A stretch of DNA of 64,000 nt from Hymenobacter citatus (GCF_014333615.1 NZ_JACSCY010000001.1:1-64000); one strand, 5' to 3'; numbered from the stretch's first letter, positions 16,766-25,818 are shown. The notes: generated from the letters alone by a model not told the origin. Numbers and translations are program-made.

Positions 16766-17626
16766 CTAGGCCTCAACTGAGAGATTAGTAGCCGCCGCCA
16801 GGTGTTTCCACTGCTGCATCTGCTGTTGCACCGCTGCTATTTTGTAGTCAGCCATTTGATAAGCGTCTTCGCCTAGGAAAACGTGCACGGGCTGCTCAGG
16901 CGCCTCGCTCAGCTCGCGTAGTACGGCAGCGGCTTTTTCCGGGTCGCCGGGCTGGTTGCCGTTGATTTGCTGCTCGTGCTGCTGCTGGGAGTCGCGCACA
17001 GCTTGGTAGGCGGCTAGTGGCTGCCGGGGCGTGCCCAACGAGCCGGCGGTTAGAAAATCGGTGCGGAAATAGCCGGGGTAGACCACGCTGGCCTGCACGC
17101 CAAACTCCCGTACCTCCGCCGCGTACGACTCGGTGAGACCCGCTACGGCAAACTTGGTGGCGCAGTAGATGCCCCAACCGGGAAAGTCACCCATAAAGCC
17201 GCCTACTGAGGAAATGTTGAACACGCGCCCCGCGCCCTGCTGGCGAAGATGGGGGGTAGCGTGCCGCAGCACATGCAGCAGCCCAAACACGTTCACATCG
17301 AAATTGCGGTGGGCTTCTTCGTCCGAGAGTTCTTCCAGCGCGCCTACTTGGCCGTAGCCAGCATTGTTCACGACCACATCTAGGCGGCCAAACGTCTTTA
17401 CAGTCTGCTCGATGGCCTCGCGCACGCTGGCCTCGTTGCCCAGATCCATGTGCAGGGGTAGGAACCGCCCTTCGCTAGGCGGCACGTTCTGTTGGAGTTC
17501 GGTCAGATTGCGGGAGGTGGCTGCCACCGCATAGCCGCGGGCCAGCAGGTGCTGCACCAAGGTCAGGCCCAGGCCCTTCGAGGCGCCGGTCACAAACCAA
17601 ATGTTTTTGTTTTGCTGAGAAGTCAT
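16766..17626 (-). CDS. Short-chain dehydrogenase/reductase (SDR)
   Basis: A 286-residue classical SDR. It has the dinucleotide-binding TGASKGLGL, NNAGYGQVGA, the catalytic Ser in ISSVGG and the YCATK active-site Tyr/Lys pair; VYPGYFRTDF follows. It probably oxidises or reduces a small carbonyl or alcohol with NAD(P). It is paralogous to the next gene upstream (both carry WFVTGAS and similar C-terminal EDAYQ/QDAFR segments), pointing to a tandem duplication. Both lie downstream of an AraC regulator on the same strand. The ATG at 17626 precedes the Rossmann motif by about 12 residues. Confidence 0.9.
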   Translation of the reverse strand: MTSQQNKNIWFVTGASKGLGLTLVQHLLARGYAVAATSRNLTELQQNVPPSEGRFLPLHMDLGNEASVREAIEQTVKTFGRLDVVVNNAGYGQVGALEELSDEEAHRNFDVNVFGLLHVLRHATPHLRQQGAGRVFNISSVGGFMGDFPGWGIYCATKFAVAGLTESYAAEVREFGVQASVVYPGYFRTDFLTAGSLGTPRQPLAAYQAVRDSQQQHEQQINGNQPGDPEKAAAVLRELSEAPEQPVHVFLGEDAYQMADYKIAAVQQQMQQWKHLAAATNLSVEA

Positions 17627-17813
17627 GTGTATGAAGCGTTTCGTTGTAAGACAATGAGTCACTAAGGGCTAGACTTCCGAATAGATAAAGCATGCAAGCA
17701 GTAGGTGAGGGGTGAGGGAGGGTAGGCCAGCGGGCTACTCTGATAAAGACGCACCAAGCAGCAGTTTACCGTATCGGAAACCAGAAAACCATGTTTTTTT
17801 AACCTGGGGCTGG

Positions 17814-18653
17814 CTACTGTGCGAAGTCAGTGGAGACGGTTACGGTTTTCCAGGTCTCTGTTTCCTGCAAGCGGCCTTGCAGCTGCTGGGTGGCGCGGCG
17901 GAAAGCATCCTGCCCTAATAGCAGGTGCACGGGCGGGGTAGGCTCGGCAGCTAGTTGCTCGATGGCTACCGCGGCCTTTGCTGGGTCGCCGGCCTGGCTG
18001 CCGTTCAGAGCTAGGTAGCGGGCGTGCGTATCGCGCACGGTTTGGTAAGCTGCAAGGGGCTGTGCGGCAAAAACCAGCGACTCGGGCGTGAGAAAATTGG
18101 TGCGAAAACCACCGGGCTCAACGGCCGTCACCCGAATGCCGAACGAAGCTACGTCTTGGGCCAACCCTTCCGACATAGCACTCACGGCCGCTTTGGTAGC
18201 CGAATACACCGACCAGCCCGCAGTGCCGGCCAGCGCCGCAATCGACGAAATGTTGATGATGTGCCCGGCGTGAGCGGCGCGCATGTGCGGCAGCGCGTGC
18301 CGAATAACGCGCAACACCCCGAACACATTTACCTCAAACGACTGGCGGGTTTCGGCGTCGGTGAGTTCTTCCACGCTGCCTCCAATCCCGTAGCCAGCAT
18401 TATTTACTACCACATCCAAGCGGCCAAACGTATTGATTGTCTGTTCGATGGCCTCCTGTACGCTGACCTCGCTGCTGAGGTCCATGTGCAAGGGTAGGAA
18501 AGCTTTGGAAGCAGGGCCAAGAAGCTCAACAAGGGCAGCAGGGTGGCGTGAGGTAGCCGCTACGCGGTGGCCCGCTTGCAGCAGATGCTGCACCAGCGCC
18601 AGCCCCAGGCCCTGCGAGGCACCCGTAACAAACCAGATTTTAGAGTTGCTCAT
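17814..18653 (-). CDS. Short-chain dehydrogenase/reductase (SDR), paralogue of its neighbour
   Basis: A 279-residue classical SDR. It starts MSNSKIWFVTGASQGLGLAL, then NNAGYGIGGS, ISSIAALAG and YSATK as active site, and VEPGGFRTNF. It shares gene order and sequence pattern with the SDR at 16766-17626. A TACTTTTG box lies just upstream, so it may begin its own transcript. Substrate unknown. Confidence 0.9.
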   Translation of the reverse strand: MSNSKIWFVTGASQGLGLALVQHLLQAGHRVAATSRHPAALVELLGPASKAFLPLHMDLSSEVSVQEAIEQTINTFGRLDVVVNNAGYGIGGSVEELTDAETRQSFEVNVFGVLRVIRHALPHMRAAHAGHIINISSIAALAGTAGWSVYSATKAAVSAMSEGLAQDVASFGIRVTAVEPGGFRTNFLTPESLVFAAQPLAAYQTVRDTHARYLALNGSQAGDPAKAAVAIEQLAAEPTPPVHLLLGQDAFRRATQQLQGRLQETETWKTVTVSTDFAQ

Positions 18654-18674
18654 AGTTGCGTGTTTGGTACACTG

Positions 18675-18682
18675 CAAAAGTA
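18675..18682 (-). promoter_or_regulatory. Candidate -7 box for the second SDR gene
   Basis: Minus-strand TACTTTTG fits TAnnTTTG, 22 bp upstream of the ATG. No TTG at the usual distance further upstream, so this is a partial match. Confidence 0.35.
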
Positions 18683-18734
18683 GAGCGAGGTAGGGGCGGG
18701 GGGCTTACCCGGTTCAAACCAATGCTTGCGAAAA

Positions 18735-19637
18735 TCAAACAACGCGCACGGCGGTAGGCGTGGTGCCGGCTCGCTTGCGGAAGAAGTTGTTGAAATGAGC
18801 CGGTTCTTCAAAGCCCAGGCAGTAGCTGATTTCGGCCACGTTCCAAGCCGTGTGCCGGAGCAGGGCGTGGGCTTCTTGCAGGAGGCGGTCGGCAATGAGC
18901 TGGGTGGTGGTCTTGCCGGTTACTTCCTTCAGAGCGCGGTTGAGGTGGTTAACGTGCACCGCCAGCTGCCCGGCAAAGGCGTGGGCATTGCGCAGGCGCA
19001 CCTGCTGGCCCGGCGTTTCGATAGGGAACTGCCGCTCCAGCAGCTCTGTGAACAGCGAAGCAATGCGCATAGCCGCGTTGCTCTCCTTATAGAGAGTAGT
19101 AGCGGGCTGCAACTTAAGGGCACTGTGCACCAGCTCAAACACGTAGTTGCGCAACAGGTCGTATTTAAAGGCGTAGTCAGAATCCAACTCTGCTGCCATC
19201 TTCTTGAATAGCTGCGTGACGCCAGGTAGCTGCTCATCGGTGAGTGAGTACAACGGCTGCCCGCCGGGCTTGAACATGGGCAGCTCCAACGCTCCCGCTA
19301 CCAGATAGCGCTGCAAAAAGGCCTCCGTGAAAATGCAGAAGAACCCGGATTGCTGGTCGTCCAGGGGCTCCCAGTCGTAGGGTACCAGCGGGTTGGCAAA
19401 CAGCAGCGCGTTGCCTCTGATTTCGATGGTCTTGTCGGCGAAGTGGTAGTTGCTGCGGCCCGTGACGAGCGTAATCTTATAGAAATCCTTGCGGCTATAG
19501 GGCAAGTGGCAGGCGTTGGGCCCCACAAAATCATCGAGCCGAAACACGTTGAAGTGACCAATATCTTGCTTCAGGTTATCGGGCAGCCAGTGTATTTTCT
19601 GCTGGTAGAAATCTTCGAGGCTTAGAGGCTTTTGCAT
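18735..19637 (-). CDS. AraC-family transcriptional regulator
   Basis: A 300-residue regulator. The N-terminal cupin-like sensor part (about residues 20-170) contains KITLVTGRSNYHFADKTIEI and SGFFCIFTEAFLQRY, seen in Bacteroidota AraC regulators. The C-terminal double helix-turn-helix has FAGQLAVHVNHLNRALKEVT and VAEISYCLGFEEPAHFNNFF. It lies upstream of two SDR genes on the same strand and probably controls them, as AraC-SDR pairs are common; this is inferred from position. The ATG at 19637 is chosen over an earlier in-frame start. Confidence 0.88.
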   Translation of the reverse strand: MQKPLSLEDFYQQKIHWLPDNLKQDIGHFNVFRLDDFVGPNACHLPYSRKDFYKITLVTGRSNYHFADKTIEIRGNALLFANPLVPYDWEPLDDQQSGFFCIFTEAFLQRYLVAGALELPMFKPGGQPLYSLTDEQLPGVTQLFKKMAAELDSDYAFKYDLLRNYVFELVHSALKLQPATTLYKESNAAMRIASLFTELLERQFPIETPGQQVRLRNAHAFAGQLAVHVNHLNRALKEVTGKTTTQLIADRLLQEAHALLRHTAWNVAEISYCLGFEEPAHFNNFFRKRAGTTPTAVRVV

Positions 19638-19755
19638 AGACAAACCTACGTAAATCAAACAGAGAGGTCTAAAGTACGCGGACTCTGTGTGCATAGCTCA
19701 GCCATAACGCAGCGCCAGGTAGCGCGTAGGGTAGGGAAGTATGTACCCCCACCTT

Positions 19756-20517
19756 ATGAAAGCAAATCGAGTCTGCTACCCCGGCTACGCCTTGTTGCTG
19801 AGTGTATGCATATCTGCCTGCGGCGACCAGAACACCCGCTCGCCGGTGCAGGCGCCCGGCGCCAAAAAATCAACCAAAACCGAGGTGCTGGAAGCCGGCG
19901 CCGACGTATTGCAGGGCAAAGAGCCACTGCGCAATATGAACATCTACCTCGATGGGTTTCACTTCTACAGTGGGGCTATGCAGGCGCAAATGGAGGCGCA
20001 TCACTTCTGCACCAAGCTGAACGAAGACGTGATTCAGGCTGTGATTTTTGATGGGAATGCTGCCGATGCCAAGATTATGGGCGTGGAATACATTATATCG
20101 CGGCGCTTGTTTGAAAAGCTGCCCACCGAGGAAAAAAAGCTTTGGCACAGCCACCGCTACGAGGTGAAATCGGGGACGCTGGTGGCGCCGGGCCTACCCA
20201 ATGTGGCCGAGCACGAGCTGATGGAGCAGGTGGTGAGCACCTACGGCAAAACCATCCACACCTGGCACACCGACCGCGACAAGGAGCTGCCATTGGGTGG
20301 GCCACTACTGATGATGGGCTTCACGCAGGACGGGCAGATTGACACGGCCATGGTAGGCCAGCGCGACCGGCGCATGCAAATTTCGACGGCCGAAAAGCGC
20401 CGCCAGCGGGCCGACATTGCCGCGCCCGACGTGCTATCCGGTGCCGATGCCTGGCAGCAAGGCCAAGTACGACAGTTTGAGGTGACGCAACGGGCCAACG
20501 CGGCGCACCAACATTAA
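19756..20517 (+). CDS. OBAP/DUF1264-family lipoprotein
   Basis: A 253-residue protein with a lipoprotein signal (YALLLSVCISACGD; the Cys after ISA is the lipidation site). The mature part matches the oil-body-associated protein family (DUF1264): LDGFHFYSGAMQAQMEAHHFC, a KIMGVEYIISRRLFEKLP segment, LWHSHRYEVKSGTLVAPG and YGKTIHTWHTDRD. In plants these proteins sit on oil bodies; the bacterial role is not known. Another ATG lies 15 bp upstream. It is placed between the two AraC-SDR modules, divergent from the first. Confidence 0.85.
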   Translation: MKANRVCYPGYALLLSVCISACGDQNTRSPVQAPGAKKSTKTEVLEAGADVLQGKEPLRNMNIYLDGFHFYSGAMQAQMEAHHFCTKLNEDVIQAVIFDGNAADAKIMGVEYIISRRLFEKLPTEEKKLWHSHRYEVKSGTLVAPGLPNVAEHELMEQVVSTYGKTIHTWHTDRDKELPLGGPLLMMGFTQDGQIDTAMVGQRDRRMQISTAEKRRQRADIAAPDVLSGADAWQQGQVRQFEVTQRANAAHQH

Positions 20518-20577
20518 GTGGCTGCTGCAGGTTGGGTGAATCTAGCTGCACCGCTAAGAAGCGGTTTCAGGTCTCAA

Positions 20578-20673
20578 GCACGGTGTAGAGACGCATACTT
20601 GCGTCTCGTCGTAGGGCGATTTGGGCGGCGAACGTTCAACGATAAGACGCAAGTATGCGTCTCTACACCGTGC
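20578..20673. repeat. Inverted repeat with GTAG-headed hairpins (third family)
   Basis: Perfect 29-bp arms (20578-20606, 20645-20673). Each arm contains GTAG directly followed by an 8-bp mini-hairpin (GAGACGCA-TACT-TGCGTCTC). GTAG before a small hairpin is the hallmark of REP sequences recognised by RAYT transposases in Proteobacteria. Confidence 0.85.
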
Positions 20674-20711
20674 AGTAGTTAACCCAAAAAGCTTCTTCCT
20701 ATCTGACTGCT

Positions 20712-21128
20712 ATGCCTACCCCTATCCCAAAGAAAATTCTGGCCCGCCAGCACGAAATAACCGCCGACTTCACCCGTCTCGTGCACGCCCACGTCGAGGA
20801 TTTGGCGGCAGGCAGGGCTACGGAAGCGCTTGAAATCCGGGATTTTGCCGGGCAGCTGTGCATTCACCCCACCCACCTCAGCAACACGCTCAAGCACACC
20901 ACTGGCGAGGCACCCTGCGCTATTTATGAGCGCAAGCTGGTAGCAGTGTCCAAGGAATTGCTGGCCGATGCGGGCCGGTCGGTGGCCGATGTGGCGGCCC
21001 AGCTCACCTACGACCCATCCAACTTCACCAAGTTTTTCAAGCGCTTTGTGGGCTGCACACCCCGGCAGTACCGCGAGGAGTTGTGGGCAAAGGAGCGGGT
21101 AGGAGATTCGGAAACGGTTACCAGTTAA
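20712..21128 (+). CDS. Stand-alone AraC-type DNA-binding protein
   Basis: A 138-residue protein that is only the AraC C-terminal DNA-binding domain. First helix-turn-helix: IRDFAGQLCIHPTHLSNTLK. Second: SVADVAAQLTYDPSNFTKFF, followed by the family ending VGCTPRQYRE. There is no sensor domain, so it may bind constitutively or respond through a partner. It is followed at 76 bp by an SDR gene on the same strand, echoing the AraC-SDR pair on the other side of the lipoprotein gene. Confidence 0.85.
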   Translation: MPTPIPKKILARQHEITADFTRLVHAHVEDLAAGRATEALEIRDFAGQLCIHPTHLSNTLKHTTGEAPCAIYERKLVAVSKELLADAGRSVADVAAQLTYDPSNFTKFFKRFVGCTPRQYREELWAKERVGDSETVTS

Positions 21129-21204
21129 TCTGAACTACTCACCAGAGCAGAGCGCCGGCCTACCCCGACTTTTGCAGTGTCATTCACCTAACGCACTATT
21201 TTCT

Positions 21205-21966
21205 ATGAGCACCCCCAACATAGCCCTCGTAACGGGCGGCAGCCGCGGTCTGGGCAAAGACATGGCCCTAAACCTGGCCCAGAAAGGCCTGGACGTACTG
21301 TTGACCTACCACAGCAAACGCGAAGAAGCCGAAGCCGTGGTAGCCGAAATTAAAAGTCAGGGCCGCAAAGCTGCTGCTCTGCAACTCGACGCTTCTGCGG
21401 TGGGCAGCTTCGATGGTTTTTTCGAGCAGGTGAAAAGCGCGCTGAGCAGCACCTTTGGTGCCGAGCGGTTCGATTTCCTGATCAACAACGCCGGCACGGG
21501 CCTCTATCAGCCCTACCCAGAGGTGACGGAGCAGCAGTTTGATGACATGCTGAACATCCACTTTAAAGGCCCGTTCTTTCTCACGCAGAAGGCTTTGCCA
21601 CTGATGAACGATGGGGGCGGTATCATTAATATCTCCTCGGGCCTAACGCGCATCATCTACCCCAACTCCGCTACCTACGCCAGCATGAAGGCAGCCACCG
21701 AAACCCTCACCAAATACCAGGCAAAGGAGCTGGCCAGTCGCCGCATCCGCGCCAACGTGGTGGCCCCCGGTGCTATCGAAACTGACTTTGGCGGCGGCCG
21801 CACCCGCGATAACAAAGAAGTTAACGCCCACATTGCCAGCCTTACGGCCATGGGCCGCGTGGGTCTACCCACCGATATTGGGCCGGTAGTGGCTTTCTTG
21901 TGCACCCCCGAAGCCGCCTGGATTGACGCCCAGCGCATTGAGGTAAGCGGCGGCCAGGCCATCTAG
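21205..21966 (+). CDS. Short-chain dehydrogenase/reductase (FabG-like SDR)
   Basis: A 253-residue classical SDR: ALVTGGSRGLGKD at the N-terminus, LLINNAGTG-type motif (FLINNAGTGLYQ), INISSG, and the active-site segment YASMKAATETLTKYQAKELA. It ends with the family's cofactor and dimer segment APGAIETDF and a C-terminal SGGQAI. It resembles 3-oxoacyl-ACP reductase relatives more than the two SDRs at 16.8-18.7 kb. Likely controlled by the small AraC gene before it. Substrate unknown. Confidence 0.88.
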   Translation: MSTPNIALVTGGSRGLGKDMALNLAQKGLDVLLTYHSKREEAEAVVAEIKSQGRKAAALQLDASAVGSFDGFFEQVKSALSSTFGAERFDFLINNAGTGLYQPYPEVTEQQFDDMLNIHFKGPFFLTQKALPLMNDGGGIINISSGLTRIIYPNSATYASMKAATETLTKYQAKELASRRIRANVVAPGAIETDFGGGRTRDNKEVNAHIASLTAMGRVGLPTDIGPVVAFLCTPEAAWIDAQRIEVSGGQAI

Positions 21967-21967
21967 A

Positions 21968-22161
21968 ACCACGGATTTTTGCGGATTCTGCGGATTAGTC
22001 GGATTTTGTGGACGATTGTCGTTTGCACTATGCTTCGTCCGAACACGAAAAAGGCTTGCCAGTTGGCAAGCCTTTTTGCTTTACAGCGGGATTATACACG
22101 ATGCAGACGACAATCGTCCACAAAATTCGACTAATCCGAAAAATCCGCAGAAATCCGTGAT
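21968..22161. repeat. Long imperfect inverted repeat enclosing a terminator
   Basis: Outer arms (about 21968-22021 and 22107-22161) share CGGATTTTTGCGGATT-like words and ACGACAATCGTCCACAAAAT. At the centre sits a perfect bidirectional terminator (22048-22077). It lies between two convergent genes. Confidence 0.75.
22048..22077. terminator. Bidirectional terminator
   Basis: Perfect 14-bp stem AAAAAGGCTTGCCA (22048-22061) with 22064-22077 and a 2-nt apex. A-run on one side and T-run on the other, so it can end both the rightward SDR gene and the leftward membrane-protein gene. Confidence 0.85.
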
Positions 22162-22631
22162 TAGGGGCGAATCAGAGGGCGGGCGGGGTTCCAGATCCCC
22201 CACGGAATCATGATGAGGACTAGCACCAGCGAGATGGTGAACCAGATAAACGCGGTTTTGTGCTTGAGCACGGCGTCGTTGATTTTTTTGGATTTGCTGC
22301 GGCCAATCTGCGCGAAAGCCCAGGCCAGAATCATGGCTGTGATGTGCTCTACCCCCCAGAAGCGGGCTTGTGGGTCTTTCATGGCCGCGCCTCCCATCGC
22401 CTTCATCATCGACAGGCCCACGGGGCTCAGCACAAAGTACAGCAACAGGCCCAGCAACAATTGCAGGTGCATAGAGCCCACAAAGGCGGCGTCCATGCCG
22501 TTGTCGGCGCTGGTGAAGGGCTTGCGGCCCTGCCAGCCGCCAAAGGCGCGGAAGATGGCAATGAGTCCGAAAATAAGGACGAGCCAGCGCGTCCAGTTGT
22601 GCAGCAGTAGTACGACGGAGTAGAGTGTCAT
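22161..22631 (-). CDS. Four-helix membrane protein, possibly cytochrome b-like
   Basis: A 156-residue protein with four transmembrane helices and several conserved-looking His residues: LLHNWTRWLVL in helix 1, GSMHLQLLLGLLLYF in helix 2, and WGVEHITAMILAWAF in helix 3. This spacing resembles small Bacteroidota membrane proteins often labelled cytochrome b-like, where His pairs might hold haem. I cannot confirm haem binding. The ATG at 22631 precedes the first helix. Ends at the shared terminator. Confidence 0.6.
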   Translation of the reverse strand: MTLYSVVLLLHNWTRWLVLIFGLIAIFRAFGGWQGRKPFTSADNGMDAAFVGSMHLQLLLGLLLYFVLSPVGLSMMKAMGGAAMKDPQARFWGVEHITAMILAWAFAQIGRSKSKKINDAVLKHKTAFIWFTISLVLVLIMIPWGIWNPARPLIRP

Positions 22632-22706
22632 CAGGTAGTGGGAGTGGTTGAGCGGCAAAGGTCGGGCGCGAGGCGCAAAATGCCGCGCCCTACCCTCAGA
22701 AATTTA

Positions 22707-23291
22707 CTAACGCGGCACGGGCGCCTCAAACACAGGAGAAGGTTCATCGAGCTTATGCCCTTCAAACTTGAATACGTTTTCGCGTACAAACTGCTCGCCC
22801 TCCTGCCGCAGAATGGCCAGGTTGTTTATGCTGATTTTCAGATTGAACGTTTGTTCGTTGAGGTATTGTAGCACGGGGCCCAGCAGCTCGGGAGTGGTAT
22901 CGTGCAGCGCCAGCGAAATGTGTGGTAGCCAGCAGTCGGGGGCGCTGTATTTATCGGTTTGCAGGCACAGGGGCGCGGTGGCCCGCAGAATGCGCTTGTG
23001 CAGGGCATTCAACTCATCGGAACGCAGCACCGGAATATAAATCACCGGGTTGGGGCCCGGAAACACGCCCAGGCCCGTGGTGAAGGCTGGAAATGAATGC
23101 GTGGTACGGGCTACGTCCTGCAACACTTCCTTCAGGGCCGACAGCTGGCGCACACCGGCCAGCTGGTAGGTGATATGCGGGTCGGGGGTTGCCTGCACAT
23201 CATCAAGGCCAAACTTTTCCTCCAGGCTTTTGATAATCTTGTTGATATGCGCCGCGTATTTGGGGCTGAGCAGCGAAGTAATGGCAAGCAT
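22707..23291 (-). CDS. 2H phosphoesterase (2'-5' RNA ligase-like)
   Basis: A 194-residue protein of the 2H phosphoesterase superfamily, marked by two H-x-T/S motifs: DPHITYQL (His39, Thr41) and WLPHISLAL (His124, Ser126). Relatives hydrolyse cyclic phosphates or join RNA ends with 2'-5' bonds; the substrate here is unknown. The start is the ATG at 23291 (MLAITSLLSPKY); in-frame sequence upstream is hydrophobic leader without support. Divergent from the AsmA-like gene. Confidence 0.82.
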   Translation of the reverse strand: MLAITSLLSPKYAAHINKIIKSLEEKFGLDDVQATPDPHITYQLAGVRQLSALKEVLQDVARTTHSFPAFTTGLGVFPGPNPVIYIPVLRSDELNALHKRILRATAPLCLQTDKYSAPDCWLPHISLALHDTTPELLGPVLQYLNEQTFNLKISINNLAILRQEGEQFVRENVFKFEGHKLDEPSPVFEAPVPR

Positions 23292-23473
23292 GCACGAATG
23301 ATATAGAAGGCGAAAAAGGTAGGCTACGACCAGCAAGATAGGGCCAGAAGCAAAACCGGACAATTGTCTGAGAGTACGTATGCGCCGTAGAAGCAGCTAA
23401 AAAAACGAAAGGCCCGACAACCGTCACGGCTTAGTTATACGTTACAAAGGCATTCTTTATTTTTCATTATTTC

Positions 23474-25657
23474 GTGTTGTCAGCTTCTTCCGCACCGGTT
23501 GTTACTCCTCCTGCATCGCCTACCCGGCGGTGGTGGCATTGGGTGATGCTGGGGCTGGTAGCGTTGAGCGGTGTCATGCTGCTGGCTTTGCTGGCCCTCG
23601 ACCCCTGGCTGCGGCAATACCTGGAAAAGCAGGTGGCTGAAAGCTCGCACGGCCGCTACCAGTTGCACGTTGGGCAGCTGCAGACCAGCCTGTGGCACCA
23701 GAGCGTGCACGTGCGCGGTGTACGGCTGCGCACAGTAGGCCCAGCCACCGACACCGCTGCGCTACCTCCCGTGCAGCTCGAGCTGGGCCACGCCCGCCTC
23801 ACGGGGGTAGGGCTGTGGCAGCTAGTGCAACGCGGCCCCGTGCCTATTGATAGCCTGGTGCTTGACTCGTTGCATATTCGTTTGCTGGGGAAATTACCCA
23901 CGGCGAAGCAGCCACAGCCACTCTACCAGCGCCTACCCCTGCACCTGCAAGGAATACGCCTGAAGTACCTAGCGCTTCGCCACGTGCAGGCCGCCTACCA
24001 GCCTGCGCCACAAGCGCGTGTAGCCTGGAAGCAAGCAAGCTTTTCGGCGCAGGATATACTACTCAGCGCCGCCGGTGCCGCCGACTCGCAACGGATAGGC
24101 TACGCTGCCGCCATGACTGCACAGATACAACACGTGGCTGCCGCGGCCGCGCAGCACCGCCTGGCACTGCGTAGCGTGCGGTTTGTATCCCGGCCGGGTA
24201 CGTTAGTGGTCGATTCGGTGGCAGTGCGGCCGCAGCAGCCGTTGAGTGAGGTGCGCAGCCGCAATGCTCGCATTTCGCTGCACCTGCCGCGGCTGCTGCT
24301 CACGGGCTTGCGCACGGCAGCACTGGCACGCCACCAGTTTTGGGCCGATACGCTGTTAGTGCTGGCCTGCGACCTGGACATGACGGCTCCGCGGGTGCCG
24401 CCGCCGCCCATCCACCGGCTGCTGGCGCCGTGGCTCAGCCGGGTGCAGCTGGAGCATCTGTTGCTGGCCAATGCCTCGGCGCGCATTCGGGGGCTGGAGC
24501 AGCAGCCCCGGTCGCAACGTATTGCGGTGCAGGGCAGCCAATTGCGAATCGATTCGGTGGGGGCACAGGACCAGCGGCGGGTACTGTATGCCCAGCAGTG
24601 GGACGTGCGCACCGGTGTAGTTATGGCCCGCCTCGACCCACCGTTTTACCAGCTGGCTTGCCAAAGTGCACATCTAGCCACACGCGGCGGGCTATTGGAA
24701 ATCAATAATATCCGGCTTCGGCCTTTAGTGTCGGTGGCGGAGCTTTCGCGCAGGAAGCACCACCAGGCGCCCCACGTCACGCTGCTCATCCGGCAGCTGC
24801 GCGCTACGGCTATTCAGTACGCAGCCCTCGTGCACCAGCACCGTCTGGCCATGCAGACGCTGGCCCTGCGGCAGCCCCGCTTGCAAACCCGCAGCGACGG
24901 TCGGTTTGCTTTAAATCCTGAGTACTCCGTAGCCACGCCCGAGGCGCTGCGCCACTTAGGCTTCATACTGGATGTGCGGCGCATCAGCGTGCAAAATGGC
25001 ACGCTGTACACCATCTATCGGGCACCGCAAAACCCCAAACCCGGTGAGCTAACCATCAACCGCGTGTCGGGCACCATCGAAAACTTCTCCAACGACCCGC
25101 ACCAGATGTCGGCGGCGCACCCGGCCGTAGTGCACGCCACGGCGTGGCTGCAAAACCGCTGCCGGCTGCAAGCCACGCTCAGGGCCAATCTGCTCGACCC
25201 CCAGGGGCGCCATACCATTGCGGGTACGTTCAGCGAAGGGCAGCTGTCGATGCTGAATCCGATGACGGTGCCTACCAAGCAGCTGCTTTTTCGCAGTGGG
25301 CTGGTGCATCATATCCGCTTCCGCATGCAGGCCAATCGTCAGCGGGTAACGGGACCTATGTGGGCCAGCTACTCCGCCCTCAAGCTGACCCTGCTCAGCC
25401 AAAAAGGCGGTGCCGACCACAAAACGCTCGGCTCCCGCCTAAAAACAACCCTTGTCAACGGCCTGTTTTTGCGCGACGACAACCCACGCAAAGGCAAGCT
25501 CCAGGTGGGCCGCATGACCTCCGCCCGCGACTTGCGCGTGTCGGTATTTACCCTATGGCGCCAGGGTATTGTCAGCGGTATGCTGAACAGCGCCGGCGTA
25601 CCTGCCCCCCTCAGCAAAAAGCTCAGCGAGCAACAGGATAAACCGGTATTCAAGTAA
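23474..25657 (+). CDS. AsmA-like envelope protein
   Basis: A 727-residue protein with a short N-terminal cytoplasmic tail, one transmembrane helix (about 25-47, WVMLGLVALSGVMLLALLAL) and a long periplasmic part built of repeated beta-strand segments, as in AsmA/DUF748 proteins. Those span the periplasm and may shuttle lipids to the outer membrane. The start is GTG at 23474; no ATG lies before the membrane helix. It is a smaller relative in design of the 1074-residue protein at 46907-50131. Function is inferred from architecture only. Confidence 0.65.
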   Translation: MLSASSAPVVTPPASPTRRWWHWVMLGLVALSGVMLLALLALDPWLRQYLEKQVAESSHGRYQLHVGQLQTSLWHQSVHVRGVRLRTVGPATDTAALPPVQLELGHARLTGVGLWQLVQRGPVPIDSLVLDSLHIRLLGKLPTAKQPQPLYQRLPLHLQGIRLKYLALRHVQAAYQPAPQARVAWKQASFSAQDILLSAAGAADSQRIGYAAAMTAQIQHVAAAAAQHRLALRSVRFVSRPGTLVVDSVAVRPQQPLSEVRSRNARISLHLPRLLLTGLRTAALARHQFWADTLLVLACDLDMTAPRVPPPPIHRLLAPWLSRVQLEHLLLANASARIRGLEQQPRSQRIAVQGSQLRIDSVGAQDQRRVLYAQQWDVRTGVVMARLDPPFYQLACQSAHLATRGGLLEINNIRLRPLVSVAELSRRKHHQAPHVTLLIRQLRATAIQYAALVHQHRLAMQTLALRQPRLQTRSDGRFALNPEYSVATPEALRHLGFILDVRRISVQNGTLYTIYRAPQNPKPGELTINRVSGTIENFSNDPHQMSAAHPAVVHATAWLQNRCRLQATLRANLLDPQGRHTIAGTFSEGQLSMLNPMTVPTKQLLFRSGLVHHIRFRMQANRQRVTGPMWASYSALKLTLLSQKGGADHKTLGSRLKTTLVNGLFLRDDNPRKGKLQVGRMTSARDLRVSVFTLWRQGIVSGMLNSAGVPAPLSKKLSEQQDKPVFK

Positions 25658-25818
25658 GCAAGGATCAATGACTTAGGGTTGCCGATTAACTCCGGCAACA
25701 GAATGGATTTTCCTACTGCTGGGTAATAGTCTTTTAGTAGAACAATGCTTACTATTATAGCAGCAAGCGTGTATTGCTACGTTCGGTCTCTTTTTTAACT
25801 CCACAACCATTTCCTATC

